Shown here in pieces: positions 1 to 8,668 of a stretch of DNA of 44,379 bases. A program made the translations under genes and the position numbers. Source of the stretch: Pueribacillus theae (GTDB lineage Bacteria; Bacillota; Bacilli; Bacillales; UBA6769); contig NZ_QCZG01000031.1 of the NCBI RefSeq assembly GCF_003097615.1, forward strand, positions 1-44,379. Direction: 5' to 3'. Position 1 is the first letter of the stretch, and every line of letters begins with the position of its first letter. The notes under the pieces were generated by a model. That model was not told the origin of the DNA and searched no databases. It worked only from the letters and a program-made list of their open reading frames with translations.

Positions 1-66
1 GCTACACTTTTTTAGTGTAAGCTCCAACGCCTTACTTTTTATTTACTGGGGTTTTGTCCCAGCCTC
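1..66 (-). repeat. GAGGCTGGGACAAAA-type intergenic element, cut by window edge
   Basis: Read on the minus strand just after citZ, this stretch begins GAGGCTGGGACAAAACCCCAG, with a small CTGGG/CCCAG hairpin. It ends in a second hairpin with ACACT/AGTGT arms (14-18 and 4-8). From memory, sequences starting GAGGCTGGGACAAAA occur as dispersed intergenic elements in Bacillales; I could not verify copy number. It lies where a citZ-icd intergenic region would be expected. Confidence 0.4.
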
Positions 67-95
67 TATTTGCTGCTCTGCTTGAACAATATTAT

Positions 96-1214
96 TTAGT
101 TGCGTTTTTCGATTGGAACGTAAGTTTGGTTGATTTTTCCAGTGTATTCAGCACGAGGGCGAATTAATCGGTTATCGCTGTATTGCTCCAAAATATGTGC
201 TGTCCAACCAGAGGTGCGGCTAATTGCGAAAATAGGAGTGAAGAGGTCGTGCTCAATGCCTAGGCTATGGTAAGTAGACGCGGAATAGAAATCAACGTTA
301 GGAACTAAGCCTTTTTCGTTTTTAATAATGTCTTCAATTTGAAGGGACATTTCGTACCATTTTGATTCACCAGTAATGCTTGTTAATTGCTTAGACATTT
401 CGCGCAAATGTTTTGCACGAGGGTCTCCTTTACGATATACACGGTGGCCGAAGCCCATAATCTTCTCTTTATTGGCAAAAGCTTTATCTAAATAAGGACG
501 AATGTTTTCCAGTTCACCAATATCAGACAGCATCTTCATAACCTGCTCGTTTGCTCCACCGTGCAATGGCCCTTTAAGAGCGCCAATCGCGCCTGTAATT
601 CCAGAATACATATCAGATAGCGTAGCAACACAAACACGGGCAGTGAACGTTGACGCATTTAACTCATGGTCAGCATGTAAAACAAGTGCTTTGTTGAAAG
701 CTGTTTCTGAAATTTCATCAGGTTCCTTTCCAGAAAGCATATAAAGAAAATTCGCAGCATAACTTAACTCTTTTTTAGGTTTTACTGGTTCTTGTCCATT
801 TCTAATTCTTGCAAAAGCTGCAACAATTGTTGAAATTTTTGCTTGGATCTTTATTGCTTTCTCGTAATTTGCTTCGTCGCTCATGTTATCAGCTTCGCTA
901 TCATATAATGCAAGAGCAGAAATGGAAGTGCGTAAAGCAGCCATTGGATGAATTTCTTTTATTGGATAAGACTTCATTTGGTCAATGATTTCTTGTGGGA
1001 TTTCAGCGTTCTCCGCTAACTTTGCTTTTAAATCGTCAAGTTCAGATTTCGTTGGCAGCTTATCATTCCACAACAAATAGACGACTTCTTCGAAGCTAGC
1101 GTTATCAGCTAAATCGTCAATGTTGTAACCTCTGTATGTAAGTACATCGTCTACAATTGAGCTTATAGCAGAATTTGCCGCTATAACACCTTCTAAACCA
1201 CGGGTTGCTGTCAT
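96..1214 (-). CDS. citZ: Citrate synthase (type II, CitZ)
   Basis: Condenses acetyl-CoA and oxaloacetate to citrate, the entry step of the TCA cycle, in the cytoplasm. The 372-residue length equals that of Bacillus CitZ. The catalytic triad is visible: His218 in PLHGGAN, His257 in GFGHRVYRKGDPR and Asp308 in NVDFYSA. The substrate-binding HADHELNAS segment is at 180-188 and the C-terminal arginine-rich RLIRPRAEYTG at 349-359. The ATG start follows a GGGAGAG ribosome-binding site. It is divergent from ytvI, as in Bacillus genomes, and its 3' side would lead to icd outside the window. It is housekeeping rather than part of the catabolic island, although the acetyl-CoA the island produces would be consumed here. 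Confidence 0.97.
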   Translation of the reverse strand: MTATRGLEGVIAANSAISSIVDDVLTYRGYNIDDLADNASFEEVVYLLWNDKLPTKSELDDLKAKLAENAEIPQEIIDQMKSYPIKEIHPMAALRTSISALALYDSEADNMSDEANYEKAIKIQAKISTIVAAFARIRNGQEPVKPKKELSYAANFLYMLSGKEPDEISETAFNKALVLHADHELNASTFTARVCVATLSDMYSGITGAIGALKGPLHGGANEQVMKMLSDIGELENIRPYLDKAFANKEKIMGFGHRVYRKGDPRAKHLREMSKQLTSITGESKWYEMSLQIEDIIKNEKGLVPNVDFYSASTYHSLGIEHDLFTPIFAISRTSGWTAHILEQYSDNRLIRPRAEYTGKINQTYVPIEKRN

Positions 1215-1286
1215 AAATTATCTCTCCCTTTCCTTAATGAATTGTCATCTTAGACCATTTTATAAAAATAAATTAGTGATCTGCCC

Positions 1287-1399
1287 TGTGCTAAAACACA
1301 TAAGCAACTACAGCCAAATATAATTATAAACAATTATTGAACATTTTGGAATGAATATTAAGAAATTCTTTTTATTTGGATACCCTTGTTATATAACAA
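1287..1399. promoter_or_regulatory. citZ/ytvI divergent control region with three dyads
   Basis: On the minus strand a perfect TATAAT (1323-1328) with a weak TTCCAA -35 could be the citZ promoter. An ATAA-N10-TTAT dyad (1320-1337) overlaps that -10 box, where a CcpC-type repressor might act; the spacing is from sequence, the CcpC link is a guess. TGTG-N6-CACA (1287-1300) lies between promoter and gene. A perfect 14-bp palindrome TTGTTATATAACAA sits at 1386-1399, closer to ytvI. TGTGCTAAAACACA does not match a cre box. Confidence 0.4.
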
Positions 1400-1507
1400 A
1401 AAAACATCATTCATTCACTTTCCTTCCTTTGTCGGGTAGGAAAAATAACATGGATATTGTAAAATACATAATGATGCCTCTTATTAAAAAAAGGTGGTTA
1501 CCAATAC

Positions 1508-2617
1508 ATGAACCGTAATGTTGTCTATAGTGTTATCCGTTTTATTTCATTAATAATCATCTTATTTTTAAGTTGTCTTTTGTTGTATTATGCCGCAAAA
1601 GTAACATATCCTTTCATTATTGCATTCGCTTTCGCCTTTTTAATAAATCCAATTGTTAACTTCTTTGAAAAAAGATGGAAAATAAGGCGGGCTTTTTCTG
1701 TTCTTTTAACGATGTTACTTATTTTGCTCGTTGTTGCCGGCATTGTTACGATCATCGTGATGGAAGCGATTAATGGATTTATTTATTTGGCTGATATTGT
1801 TCCAGGCAAATTCCAAATTCTTGTCCGCTACTTAGAAACGTTCTTCGTTGACAGCATTTTGCCGTTCTACAATCAACTGGCGTTGATGCTTGACAATTTA
1901 GATCCATCTTATCAAAATACGATCATTGAAAATGTTGAATCGATTGGTTCCCAAATTACAGACGGCTTTAAAAATGCAATGCAGGCACTTGCCACTGGCA
2001 TTTCCGCCATCATTGTCAGCCTGCCTAACTTTGCGACTGCGTTTATCATCTCACTTCTAGCAACGTTCTTTATAAGTAAAGACTGGTATAAATTAAAAGA
2101 AATGTTTCGCAAAATCACTCCAGAGAAAGCAGTGGAAAGCGGTGGAAATCTATATAATGAATTAAGAAAAGCCCTTTTTGGCTTCATTAAAGCCCAGGCG
2201 ACACTTATTTCCATTACAGCTGTTATCGTATTGGTCGGTCTTTTAATTTTACGGGTGGATTATGCCATTTCAATTGCGCTTATTATCGGTTTGGTTGATC
2301 TGCTGCCTTACTTAGGAACTGGCCTTATCTTTGTTCCATGGATTATCTACAGTTTCTTTACAGAAAATTATTTTCTAACGATTGGATTGTCTGTTCTATA
2401 CAGCATTGTCGTTGTCCAAAGGCAAGTGATGGAACCGAAAATTCTTTCATCTAATATTGATATGGATCCGCTTGCGACACTTATCGCTTTATTCGTCGGA
2501 TTTAAGCTTTTCGGCTTTTTAGGATTGATTCTCGGCCCTGTTCTGCTTGTTGTCGGTAAAACACTTTACAAAACGGGTGTGTTTAATGAATTGTGGAGAT
2601 TTATCGTTGTGAAATAA
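1508..2617 (+). CDS. ytvI: AI-2E family membrane protein, sporulation protein YtvI-like
   Basis: Polytopic membrane protein of 369 residues with about seven or eight hydrophobic segments. There is an N-terminal pair at roughly 10-55, another at 60-85, a soluble-looking central stretch at 95-155, and a C-terminal cluster from 160 to 360. The C-terminal part has the family's PxLIGP-like end (GLILGPVLLV) and the conserved VVVQRQVMEPKILSSNIDMDPLATL block. Length and position beside citZ match Bacillus YtvI, annotated as a sporulation integral membrane protein; its molecular role is not known to me. The start is the ATG after AAGGTGG (1491-1497). Transcription ends at the strong hairpin that overlaps the stop codon. 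Confidence 0.88.
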   Translation: MNRNVVYSVIRFISLIIILFLSCLLLYYAAKVTYPFIIAFAFAFLINPIVNFFEKRWKIRRAFSVLLTMLLILLVVAGIVTIIVMEAINGFIYLADIVPGKFQILVRYLETFFVDSILPFYNQLALMLDNLDPSYQNTIIENVESIGSQITDGFKNAMQALATGISAIIVSLPNFATAFIISLLATFFISKDWYKLKEMFRKITPEKAVESGGNLYNELRKALFGFIKAQATLISITAVIVLVGLLILRVDYAISIALIIGLVDLLPYLGTGLIFVPWIIYSFFTENYFLTIGLSVLYSIVVVQRQVMEPKILSSNIDMDPLATLIALFVGFKLFGFLGLILGPVLLVVGKTLYKTGVFNELWRFIVVK

Positions 2618-2660
2618 AGAAGCTGCTTGTCCCCAGATACCGTGGGACAAGCAGCTTCTT
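2617..2660. terminator. Strong bidirectional Rho-independent terminator
   Basis: A perfect 17-bp stem (2617-2633 with 2644-2660, arm AAGAAGCTGCTTGTCCC) closes a 10-base loop. The outer AA/TT edges and the following TAAATTTT give a usable tail. It separates ytvI (+) from the convergent TRAP permease gene (-). Confidence 0.9.
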
Positions 2661-2703
2661 TAAATTTTCAACTGATTTTTAATGCCCAAAAATAGTTTGA
2701 AGC

Positions 2704-4626
2704 TTATGCTCCTTCAAGATTTTCTTTTCCTGATTTTGAACGTGTCATATATTTAAAAAGGAAGACAAGTATGATGATGACAATCCCAGATATTTCTACT
2801 GCAGTTTGAGGGATGAACATCATAATTCCGGCTACAAACAAAATAATTCTTATGATTGGATTTATCTCGCCTCCCCCTAACAAATATCCTTCTAAAGCGC
2901 TGGCGATTACAAATATACCGATCGTTGCCAATATAATGGCGATTACGGTTTCAGTCCATTCTCCACGCCCAATTAGAATCTCCGGATTGTACACCATGTA
3001 AAACGGCACAATGAATTTAACAGCGCCAAGTTGGACCGCTTGAAAACCGGTTTTCATCGGGTTCGCCCCTGCGATGCTTGCCGTTGCGAAAGCTGCCAAT
3101 GCAACAGGGGGTGTAATATAGGATACAGTTGCCCAATAGACAACGAATAAATGGGCTGCAATTGGATCAACACCAATCGCCACAAGTGCCGGCGCCATGA
3201 TAATTGCTAAGAACACATAGACTGCTGATACGGTCATACCCATACCAAGTACGAAACATGTAATGGCTCCGCCGAGGAGAATGAGGAGTGTATTGTCTCC
3301 AGCAGCAGCTACCAATTCTCTGGAGAATGAGAAGGAAACCCCTGTAGCCGACAAGGCTCCTACGATAAAACCAACTCCAGCAATCAATACAACAATGTCA
3401 GCCAAAACTTTTCCTACATTGACTAACATATCAAAAAATTGTTCCTTGTTCATCCGCGTTTCTTTTTTAATCATTGCGATAATGATCAAAGCTAAACTTG
3501 CATAATAAGGTGCTTGTCCCTCTGAATTAAGCACAGCCAAGAAATAAATCATGAGAGCAATGGCTAGGATGTAATACCATCCTTCTTTTAGTGTTTTCCA
3601 GAAGGAAGGAATTTCTGATTTTGGCATCCCTTTCAAATGATTTCTAGCCGCATTTCCATCAATTTGTATAAATACGCCTAAATAATATAAGAGGGCTGGA
3701 ATTGCTGCAGCCAACGCGATTTCATAGTATGGTACGGCCAAAAATGACGCCATAATAAAAGCAGCCGATCCCATAATTGGAGGTGTGATTGTTCCACCGG
3801 TCGAAGCAGTCGCTTCAATTGCGGCGGCATAGTGTGGCTTGTAGCCCGTCTTTTTCATCGCTGGAATCGTCATCGCTCCGATTGTAACAGCGTTTGAAAC
3901 CGCACTTCCGCTTAACATTCCAAAGAACGCACTGCCGACAACCGCAACTTTCGCGGAACCTCCGCGTGATCTTCCAAAAATAGAGAGTGCCAATTTAAAG
4001 AAAAAGTCTCCGCCGCCTGTCCGGGTAATGACGACCCCGAAAACGAGGAAGCCTAGAAGTAAATTCCCGATTGTTGAATACGCGATTCCGAATACGCTAT
4101 TTGAACTCATAATATGGTTTCTTGCAGTCGTTAAGAAATCATAGGATTGCCCTTGCAAAAAGCCAATGGGTACATCTGCTGCGATCAAAGGATAAAGGGA
4201 GATCAACCCACAAATGAGCATGAGCACAAGCCCCCCGACTCTTCTCAACGCCTCTAGTAAAAGCGCCCAAAGAATAATACTGAAAACAGTCGGCAGCATG
4301 GGGGCATTCCAGTCCCAGCCTTCCAAAATAATCCGGTTTCCTTGCATTCCGAAATAAGTAACGATAACCAACGAAACGACAAATAGAATGATATCAAACC
4401 ATTTCACAGAGTCTGTATGCGTTTTTCTCGCTGGAAAAATCAAAAAGGATATTGGCATAAAAGCAGCCAACAAATAGTAAAGGTAAGAAGTTTCAATCGG
4501 ATTGAATCCGAAAGCTTCTAAATAAAACAACTTGTTAATCGATAGGAAAATCCCCAATAGCATTGAGATGACAACAATAACTTTCCAAAACAAGTTTAGT
4601 CTTTCGTTCTCTCTTTCGTTTTCCAT
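2704..4626 (-). CDS. TRAP transporter fused permease (DctQ-DctM fusion, TAXI type)
   Basis: Integral membrane component of a TAXI-TRAP importer, expected to use an ion gradient to take up a carboxylate delivered by an extracytoplasmic receptor. The 640 residues contain about sixteen hydrophobic segments: a four-helix DctQ-like part (to about 150) followed by the DctM large subunit. DctM signatures are clear: SGSAVSN at 239-245, a TASTGGTITPPIMG loop near 273-286 and the symmetry-related SYITPPVALAAF at 502-513. The fused architecture is typical of TAXI rather than DctP systems. The ATG follows GGGGTGATT. It is downstream of a TAXI receptor gene with a hairpin between them. It is the only TRAP permease in the window, although three receptors are encoded. 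Confidence 0.93.
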   Translation of the reverse strand: MENERENERLNLFWKVIVVISMLLGIFLSINKLFYLEAFGFNPIETSYLYYLLAAFMPISFLIFPARKTHTDSVKWFDIILFVVSLVIVTYFGMQGNRIILEGWDWNAPMLPTVFSIILWALLLEALRRVGGLVLMLICGLISLYPLIAADVPIGFLQGQSYDFLTTARNHIMSSNSVFGIAYSTIGNLLLGFLVFGVVITRTGGGDFFFKLALSIFGRSRGGSAKVAVVGSAFFGMLSGSAVSNAVTIGAMTIPAMKKTGYKPHYAAAIEATASTGGTITPPIMGSAAFIMASFLAVPYYEIALAAAIPALLYYLGVFIQIDGNAARNHLKGMPKSEIPSFWKTLKEGWYYILAIALMIYFLAVLNSEGQAPYYASLALIIIAMIKKETRMNKEQFFDMLVNVGKVLADIVVLIAGVGFIVGALSATGVSFSFSRELVAAAGDNTLLILLGGAITCFVLGMGMTVSAVYVFLAIIMAPALVAIGVDPIAAHLFVVYWATVSYITPPVALAAFATASIAGANPMKTGFQAVQLGAVKFIVPFYMVYNPEILIGRGEWTETVIAIILATIGIFVIASALEGYLLGGGEINPIIRIILFVAGIMMFIPQTAVEISGIVIIILVFLFKYMTRSKSGKENLEGA

Positions 4627-4708
4627 TCTTTAATCACCCCGCACATACAATTTTTCCAAATCTCCCCTTTTTGAAATGCTTAAAAGACATTCTGTAAAAA
4701 AGAGAAAT

Positions 4709-4745
4709 AGAATGCCAGGAGGTAAAGCCGAGATGCTGACATTCT
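4709..4745 (-). terminator. Attenuator-like hairpin between TAXI receptor and permease genes
   Basis: On the minus strand AGAATGTCAG pairs with CTGGCATTCT (one G-U), followed by ATTTCTCTTTTTT. Placed between receptor and permease genes, it would give more receptor than permease mRNA, a common arrangement for binding-protein transporters. Strength is inferred from sequence only. Confidence 0.55.
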
Positions 4746-4759
4746 ATTCAAGTCTAAAG

Positions 4760-5929
4760 TTACTTCACAAGTTCTGCTTTTTTCTCTAACCAAAATGCTG
4801 GAAAATCTTTATCAGAAATTCCTTCGTCTTTCGCTTCTTTCACAGCTTGATCCCAAGCTTCTTGAAGTTTCTTCTGCCTTTCAACTAACTCATCGTTTTT
4901 CGCTTGTTTTTCATCATCCCACATGTTATTTTCCTTGAAGAATTTAATGGCTCCTTCATGGAATGGTACGCCACGTGGTTCAGTTAATACTTCGTCTTTT
5001 GAGTATAAATAAAGTGTGCTTGTCGCATCTTTGTACTTATCAAATGTATCATTGAAAGCTTTAATTAATTCATAAACCGTATCAGGATCTTGATCTGCAT
5101 AGCCTCCGATAAGATAAGCATGTCCCATAATATTCGTGTCTTTGTCCATTCCTGCGCCATCGTCAATAGTTCTTGGGAAGAACCAAGAAGCAACATGTTC
5201 AACTCGTTTCCAGCCTTCTTTATCGTCTGGATCCATTTCCAGCCAACGAACGCCGCCTTTACTATCGGCTTCAAACATTGAAGAAGCTGCCGGGTTGATA
5301 CTTGCAACGTCAATTTGTCCTTGAACCAGCGCTTCCCCTTGCCCTGCATAAGAAGTTAACTCAACAACTTTCACGTCATCCCATGTTAAACCAGCGAATG
5401 CCAGCATGGCTTCCGTTTTAATATTAATCGAAGAGTTTCCGCTAATGAATGGAACTTTTTTTCCTTTTAGGTCTTCAATTGATTTAATATCGGATTTTTC
5501 TTTAACACCCAATCCAAACGGACTGATTGGCGCCCAATAACCTTGTACGTTTTGCGGACCCCATTCAGGTGAAGCAAATTCTTCGATCGCTTCAAATGAG
5601 AATTGAATCTCGTCACCCAATTTTCCAATCGAGGCTTTCCCGTCTCTCAAAGGAATCATACGGCCTACGCCACTTGCGGAAGGCAGCATTCTCACTTGTG
5701 TTCCATATTCATCAGTAAGACTGTTTGCGATCGCTGACATTTCTGCATAGCCACCAGAACCTACGTCATATACGCTCCAAGTCATTTGTTTTGGCAATCC
5801 AGATTCTGAAGCCGCGTTATTATTGTCTGAATTCCCTTTCTTTTCACCAGCATTATCATTGCCGCAGCCTGCTGCTATAAGCAATACAGCGAAAAGTGCG
5901 AAAAATAGAAAGTATTTTTTCTTAAACAA
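4760..5929 (-). CDS. TAXI family TRAP substrate-binding lipoprotein
   Basis: Extracytoplasmic solute receptor anchored as a lipoprotein. Residues 1-22 are a lipoprotein signal ending in LIAAGC with Cys22 as the lipidated residue, followed by an acidic/Asn-rich linker. The mature part has the TAXI pattern (YDVGSGGYAEMSAIANSL, LPSASGVGRMIPLRDGKA, PEWGPQNVQGYW). The start codon is TTG (5929-5927), supported by an excellent AGGAGGG about nine bases upstream; no in-frame ATG fits better. It precedes the fused permease and is clearly paralogous to the receptor at 26940-28115: long identical stretches such as SVYDVGS, GVGRM and GQIDVA. The ligand is unknown; the surrounding genes suggest an organic acid. 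Confidence 0.93.
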   Translation of the reverse strand: MFKKKYFLFFALFAVLLIAAGCGNDNAGEKKGNSDNNNAASESGLPKQMTWSVYDVGSGGYAEMSAIANSLTDEYGTQVRMLPSASGVGRMIPLRDGKASIGKLGDEIQFSFEAIEEFASPEWGPQNVQGYWAPISPFGLGVKEKSDIKSIEDLKGKKVPFISGNSSINIKTEAMLAFAGLTWDDVKVVELTSYAGQGEALVQGQIDVASINPAASSMFEADSKGGVRWLEMDPDDKEGWKRVEHVASWFFPRTIDDGAGMDKDTNIMGHAYLIGGYADQDPDTVYELIKAFNDTFDKYKDATSTLYLYSKDEVLTEPRGVPFHEGAIKFFKENNMWDDEKQAKNDELVERQKKLQEAWDQAVKEAKDEGISDKDFPAFWLEKKAELVK

Positions 5930-5959
5930 TCTAGGTTCCCTCCTAAAAATATCTTTATC

Positions 5960-5992
5960 TTATTTTTTCTTTAACTCCATCCATTCATTCAA
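5960..5992 (-). CDS. Possible 10-residue leader peptide before the TAXI gene
   Basis: In the long 5' leader a GGGAGG is followed eight bases later by TTG and ten sense codons (MNEWMELKKK), then TAA. The stop lies about 15 bases before the TAXI ribosome-binding site. This could be a translated leader influencing TAXI translation or simply chance. There is no attenuator structure I can point to. Confidence 0.25.
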   Translation of the reverse strand: MNEWMELKKK

Positions 5993-6036
5993 AATTCGAT
6001 CCTCCCTTACTTCGCTAACGTTTTCATGCAAAAATA

Positions 6037-6065
6037 ATTTTATAGATAAAAAAACTTATAGTCAA
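6037..6065 (-). promoter_or_regulatory. Sigma-A-like promoter of the TAXI-TRAP operon
   Basis: Minus-strand TTGACT (6060-6065) and TAAAAT (6037-6042) are separated by exactly 17 bases. It lies just downstream of the terminator that ends the activator gene, so the transporter operon can be transcribed independently. The predicted leader is about 100 nt. Confidence 0.65.
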
Positions 6066-6123
6066 TTAGAAAGAAAATTAAAAATCGGCATTTGCTTGTG
6101 AAGATTTTATATATAAATATAAT

Positions 6124-6152
6124 AAAAAAGTAACCCTAATAAGTGTTAGGGT
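6124..6152 (-). terminator. Rho-independent terminator after the sigma-54 activator gene
   Basis: Minus-strand ACCCTAA-cactta-TTAGGGT stem-loop is followed by TACTTTTTT. It begins three bases after the stop of the activator gene and closes the upstream multigene run. Confidence 0.85.
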
Positions 6153-6154
6153 CA

Positions 6155-7546
6155 TCATATGATGCCGTACTTATTCATTTTTTCATAAAAAGTGGACCGG
6201 CTTATTCCTAACAATCTGGTAGCTTTTGCCTTATTTCCATTCGTTTCGATTAACGCTTCCTCCAGCTCTTTCTTTTCATTGGAAGGTTCTATTGTTCTTT
6301 TCATGTTGTTTTCTTTCAATTCGTCCGGCAAACTTGACATCGTTATCTGCCCTTGCCCTGTTAAAGCCATTCCCCTTTGAATGATATTTTTTAATTCCCT
6401 TATATTCCCCGGCCAGTCGTATGCATAAAGAAGACCGGCCGCTTCTTCAGCTAACCCAGCAACCGAAGTGCCCAGCTCATCATTCAATTGTTGAATAAAT
6501 GTATTAGCAAGCAACAGGATATCATTTTTTCTTTCGTGAAGCGGGGGAATCGTGACACTCATTACATTCAGTCGGTACAATAAATCTTCTCTAAATTTCT
6601 TTTCTTTGATTAATTTTTCCAAAGGAGCATTTGTTGCAGAAATAATTCGGACATCCACTTGAATGAGCTGGTTTCCCCCCACACGGTAAAAGCTCTTTCC
6701 CTCAATAGCACGCAATAGCTTCGACTGCAAATTTAATGGCATATCGCCGATTTCATCCAAGAAAAGCGTTCCGCCGTGTGCAAGCTCAAATTTTCCGGCA
6801 TGTCCCTTTCTTTCAGCCCCGGTGAAAGCGCCAGCTTCGTATCCAAAAAATTCGGCTTCGAGCAACTGTTCAGGTATTGCCGCGCAGTTAATTGTAACAA
6901 ACGGTTTATTGGAACGGCTGCTGCTTGCATGAATGGCATGAGCAAACAACTCTTTCCCTGTTCCGCTTGCTCCGCGTAGAAGGACTGGCAAGCTGCCTTT
7001 TGAAATTTTCTTTAAGGTCTGGATTATTTCTTCCATTTTGCTGTCCCGTGTTATAATGTCCTGCCATGTGTAGAGCGATGTAGAAGAACCATTTATCGGA
7101 TCTTTTTTTGTTGAAAGCTGGTTAAAATTCCGTAAGCTTTGAAGTTCATTTAATTCTTGTCTGAGATGATTTGACAGCTCAGCAAATGCTCTTGTTACGC
7201 TTTGCTTTGTCAGCAGACCTGCGATTTTTCCATTTTCGTCCAAAATGACCGTTTCGCCGACTTTCGAATGCTGCACTCTATGAATCAACTGGTCCATCGT
7301 AATATCATTAGCTGTAATCGTAACATCTTTGATAATATACGGGGCGATTTCAGAATCGAGAGAAGCTCCACTCAAAATCATACGATACAACGAACTCCTC
7401 GTAAAAATACCGAGTAAATTGCCTTCTTCATCCCCGATTGGGATCGTGTTGTATTTTGTTTCCAGCATATACTCTGTAGCATCTTTTAACGTATCATGTA
7501 CTTGAAGATATGTGTTGACAGGCTGCATAATATTCTCCAGTTTCAT
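6155..7546 (-). CDS. Sigma-54-dependent transcriptional activator with paired CBS domains
   Basis: Bacterial enhancer-binding protein that opens sigma-54 promoters with ATP hydrolysis. The N-terminus (1-120) is a CBS pair, each half with a TIPIGDEEGNLLGIFTR or TVILDENGKIAGLLTK end, which usually senses adenine nucleotides or related ligands. The AAA+ core runs about 165-400: Walker A GASGTGKE (192-199), GAFTGA sigma-54 contact loop (239-244), Walker B GTLFLDEIGD (259-268) and WPGNIREL (378-385). A Fis-type helix-turn-helix occupies 436-460. ATG follows GGGAGGGG. It is the last gene of the run that starts at the sigma-54 promoter at 19016-19031, so it probably controls that promoter and is co-transcribed with its targets. 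The ligand is unknown. Confidence 0.95.
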   Translation of the reverse strand: MKLENIMQPVNTYLQVHDTLKDATEYMLETKYNTIPIGDEEGNLLGIFTRSSLYRMILSGASLDSEIAPYIIKDVTITANDITMDQLIHRVQHSKVGETVILDENGKIAGLLTKQSVTRAFAELSNHLRQELNELQSLRNFNQLSTKKDPINGSSTSLYTWQDIITRDSKMEEIIQTLKKISKGSLPVLLRGASGTGKELFAHAIHASSSRSNKPFVTINCAAIPEQLLEAEFFGYEAGAFTGAERKGHAGKFELAHGGTLFLDEIGDMPLNLQSKLLRAIEGKSFYRVGGNQLIQVDVRIISATNAPLEKLIKEKKFREDLLYRLNVMSVTIPPLHERKNDILLLANTFIQQLNDELGTSVAGLAEEAAGLLYAYDWPGNIRELKNIIQRGMALTGQGQITMSSLPDELKENNMKRTIEPSNEKKELEEALIETNGNKAKATRLLGISRSTFYEKMNKYGII

Positions 7547-7626
7547 TTGAATGCCCCTCCCAAACCAGAAGTCAGATGTCAGAAGCCGGATTTAGCAAAT
7601 TTTTTTCTTGTTTAAGAAAGCCCAGC

Positions 7627-8592
7627 TTAGTTTACTCTTTCTTGTATAAATGCTGAAGACTTCTTCGCTTCAGATACCATTTGCTCGATGAGTTCTTTCA
7701 CAGACAATACTTCCTTGATGAGTCCGACAGATTGTCCGCATGACCAAATGCCGCCATCTAAATCGCCTTCAAAATAGACATGCTTCGCCCGTTGGCCTGT
7801 AATTAAAGGAAGCAGCTCTTCCAATGTTGCTCCTTCTTTTTCAAGCCGATCGACTTCTTTACTCACTTCGTTAACGGCTACCCTTGAAGGGCTTCCGATA
7901 TTTCTCTGTACAACGATCGTATTTGTTTCATCTGCTTCAACCATCCAATTTTTTACATTGTCATGGATCGTTGCCTCTTTCGTTGCCATAAAGCGTGTGC
8001 CCATTAAGACACCTTCCGCACCGAGCGCGAGCGCACTGACAAGCCCTCTTCCATCAGCAAATCCCCCGCCTGCAATAACAGGGATAGCGACAGAATCAAC
8101 GACGCGCGGCAAGACAACCAGTGTACCGACATCACTCATGCCTGGATGGCCGCCTGTCTCATTCCCGACAACGATGACGGCGTCAACGCCTAATCTTTCC
8201 GCTGTCTTTGCATATTTTGGACCGACAACTTTGTGCATGACTGTGAAGTTATTGTCTTTTAATAATGGCATTAACGGTTCAGGGCTTCTTCCGCTCGTTT
8301 CAACAATTCGCACGTCTTCTTCAATCATCACTTCGATAAAATCTTCATTGGGCGTTGCGGTTTGGCTTGGAAATAGATTTAGATTTACGCCGAAAGGCTT
8401 GTCTGTCAGTTTTTTGATTTTCTGGATTTCTTTACGGAGCGCTTCCGGCGTTCCTTGAGTTTTCGAGGTGATAATTCCCAAACCGCCTGCTTCAGATACG
8501 GCAGCAGCTAATTCACCTCTTCCAACTTGAAACATTCCTCCGCAAATAATGGGATATTCAATTCCGAGCAATTCAGTAATTTTTGTTTTCAT
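7627..8592 (-). CDS. Nitronate monooxygenase / NPD-family FMN flavoprotein
   Basis: FMN-dependent TIM-barrel protein of the 2-nitropropane dioxygenase superfamily, 321 residues. The N-terminal IEYPIICGGMFQVGRGELAA and the GNETGGHPG motif near 142-150, with IPVIAGGGFADGRG and GAEGVLMGTRF after it, are family hallmarks. Members are called nitronate monooxygenase but also include FabK-like enoyl reductases and uncharacterised enzymes of acyl-CoA catabolic clusters, so the name is generic. Here it sits between an acyl-CoA ligase and the sigma-54 activator, which argues for a role on an unsaturated acyl-CoA rather than on nitroalkanes (inference). ATG follows AAGGAGAC. Confidence 0.8.
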   Translation of the reverse strand: MKTKITELLGIEYPIICGGMFQVGRGELAAAVSEAGGLGIITSKTQGTPEALRKEIQKIKKLTDKPFGVNLNLFPSQTATPNEDFIEVMIEEDVRIVETSGRSPEPLMPLLKDNNFTVMHKVVGPKYAKTAERLGVDAVIVVGNETGGHPGMSDVGTLVVLPRVVDSVAIPVIAGGGFADGRGLVSALALGAEGVLMGTRFMATKEATIHDNVKNWMVEADETNTIVVQRNIGSPSRVAVNEVSKEVDRLEKEGATLEELLPLITGQRAKHVYFEGDLDGGIWSCGQSVGLIKEVLSVKELIEQMVSEAKKSSAFIQERVN

Positions 8593-8668
8593 GATTTTGT
8601 CTCCTTAATGTATTGTTTTTTATGAGTAAATCATAATCGATCATTCCCCGGAATTTGAAGAGTCTTTT

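Noticed and set aside
1287-1300. TGTGCTAAAACACA as a CcpA cre site for citZ
   Set aside because: It lacks the central CG and most conserved positions of the cre consensus.
7550-7570. GC/CC spacing resembling a -24/-12 promoter before the activator gene
   Set aside because: Only the doublets fit; the -12 side reads GGGCA and coincides with the ribosome-binding site.
7958-8458. 166-codon plus-strand open frame inside the flavoprotein gene
   Set aside because: It is antisense to a well-conserved enzyme and has no ribosome-binding site or recognisable domain.
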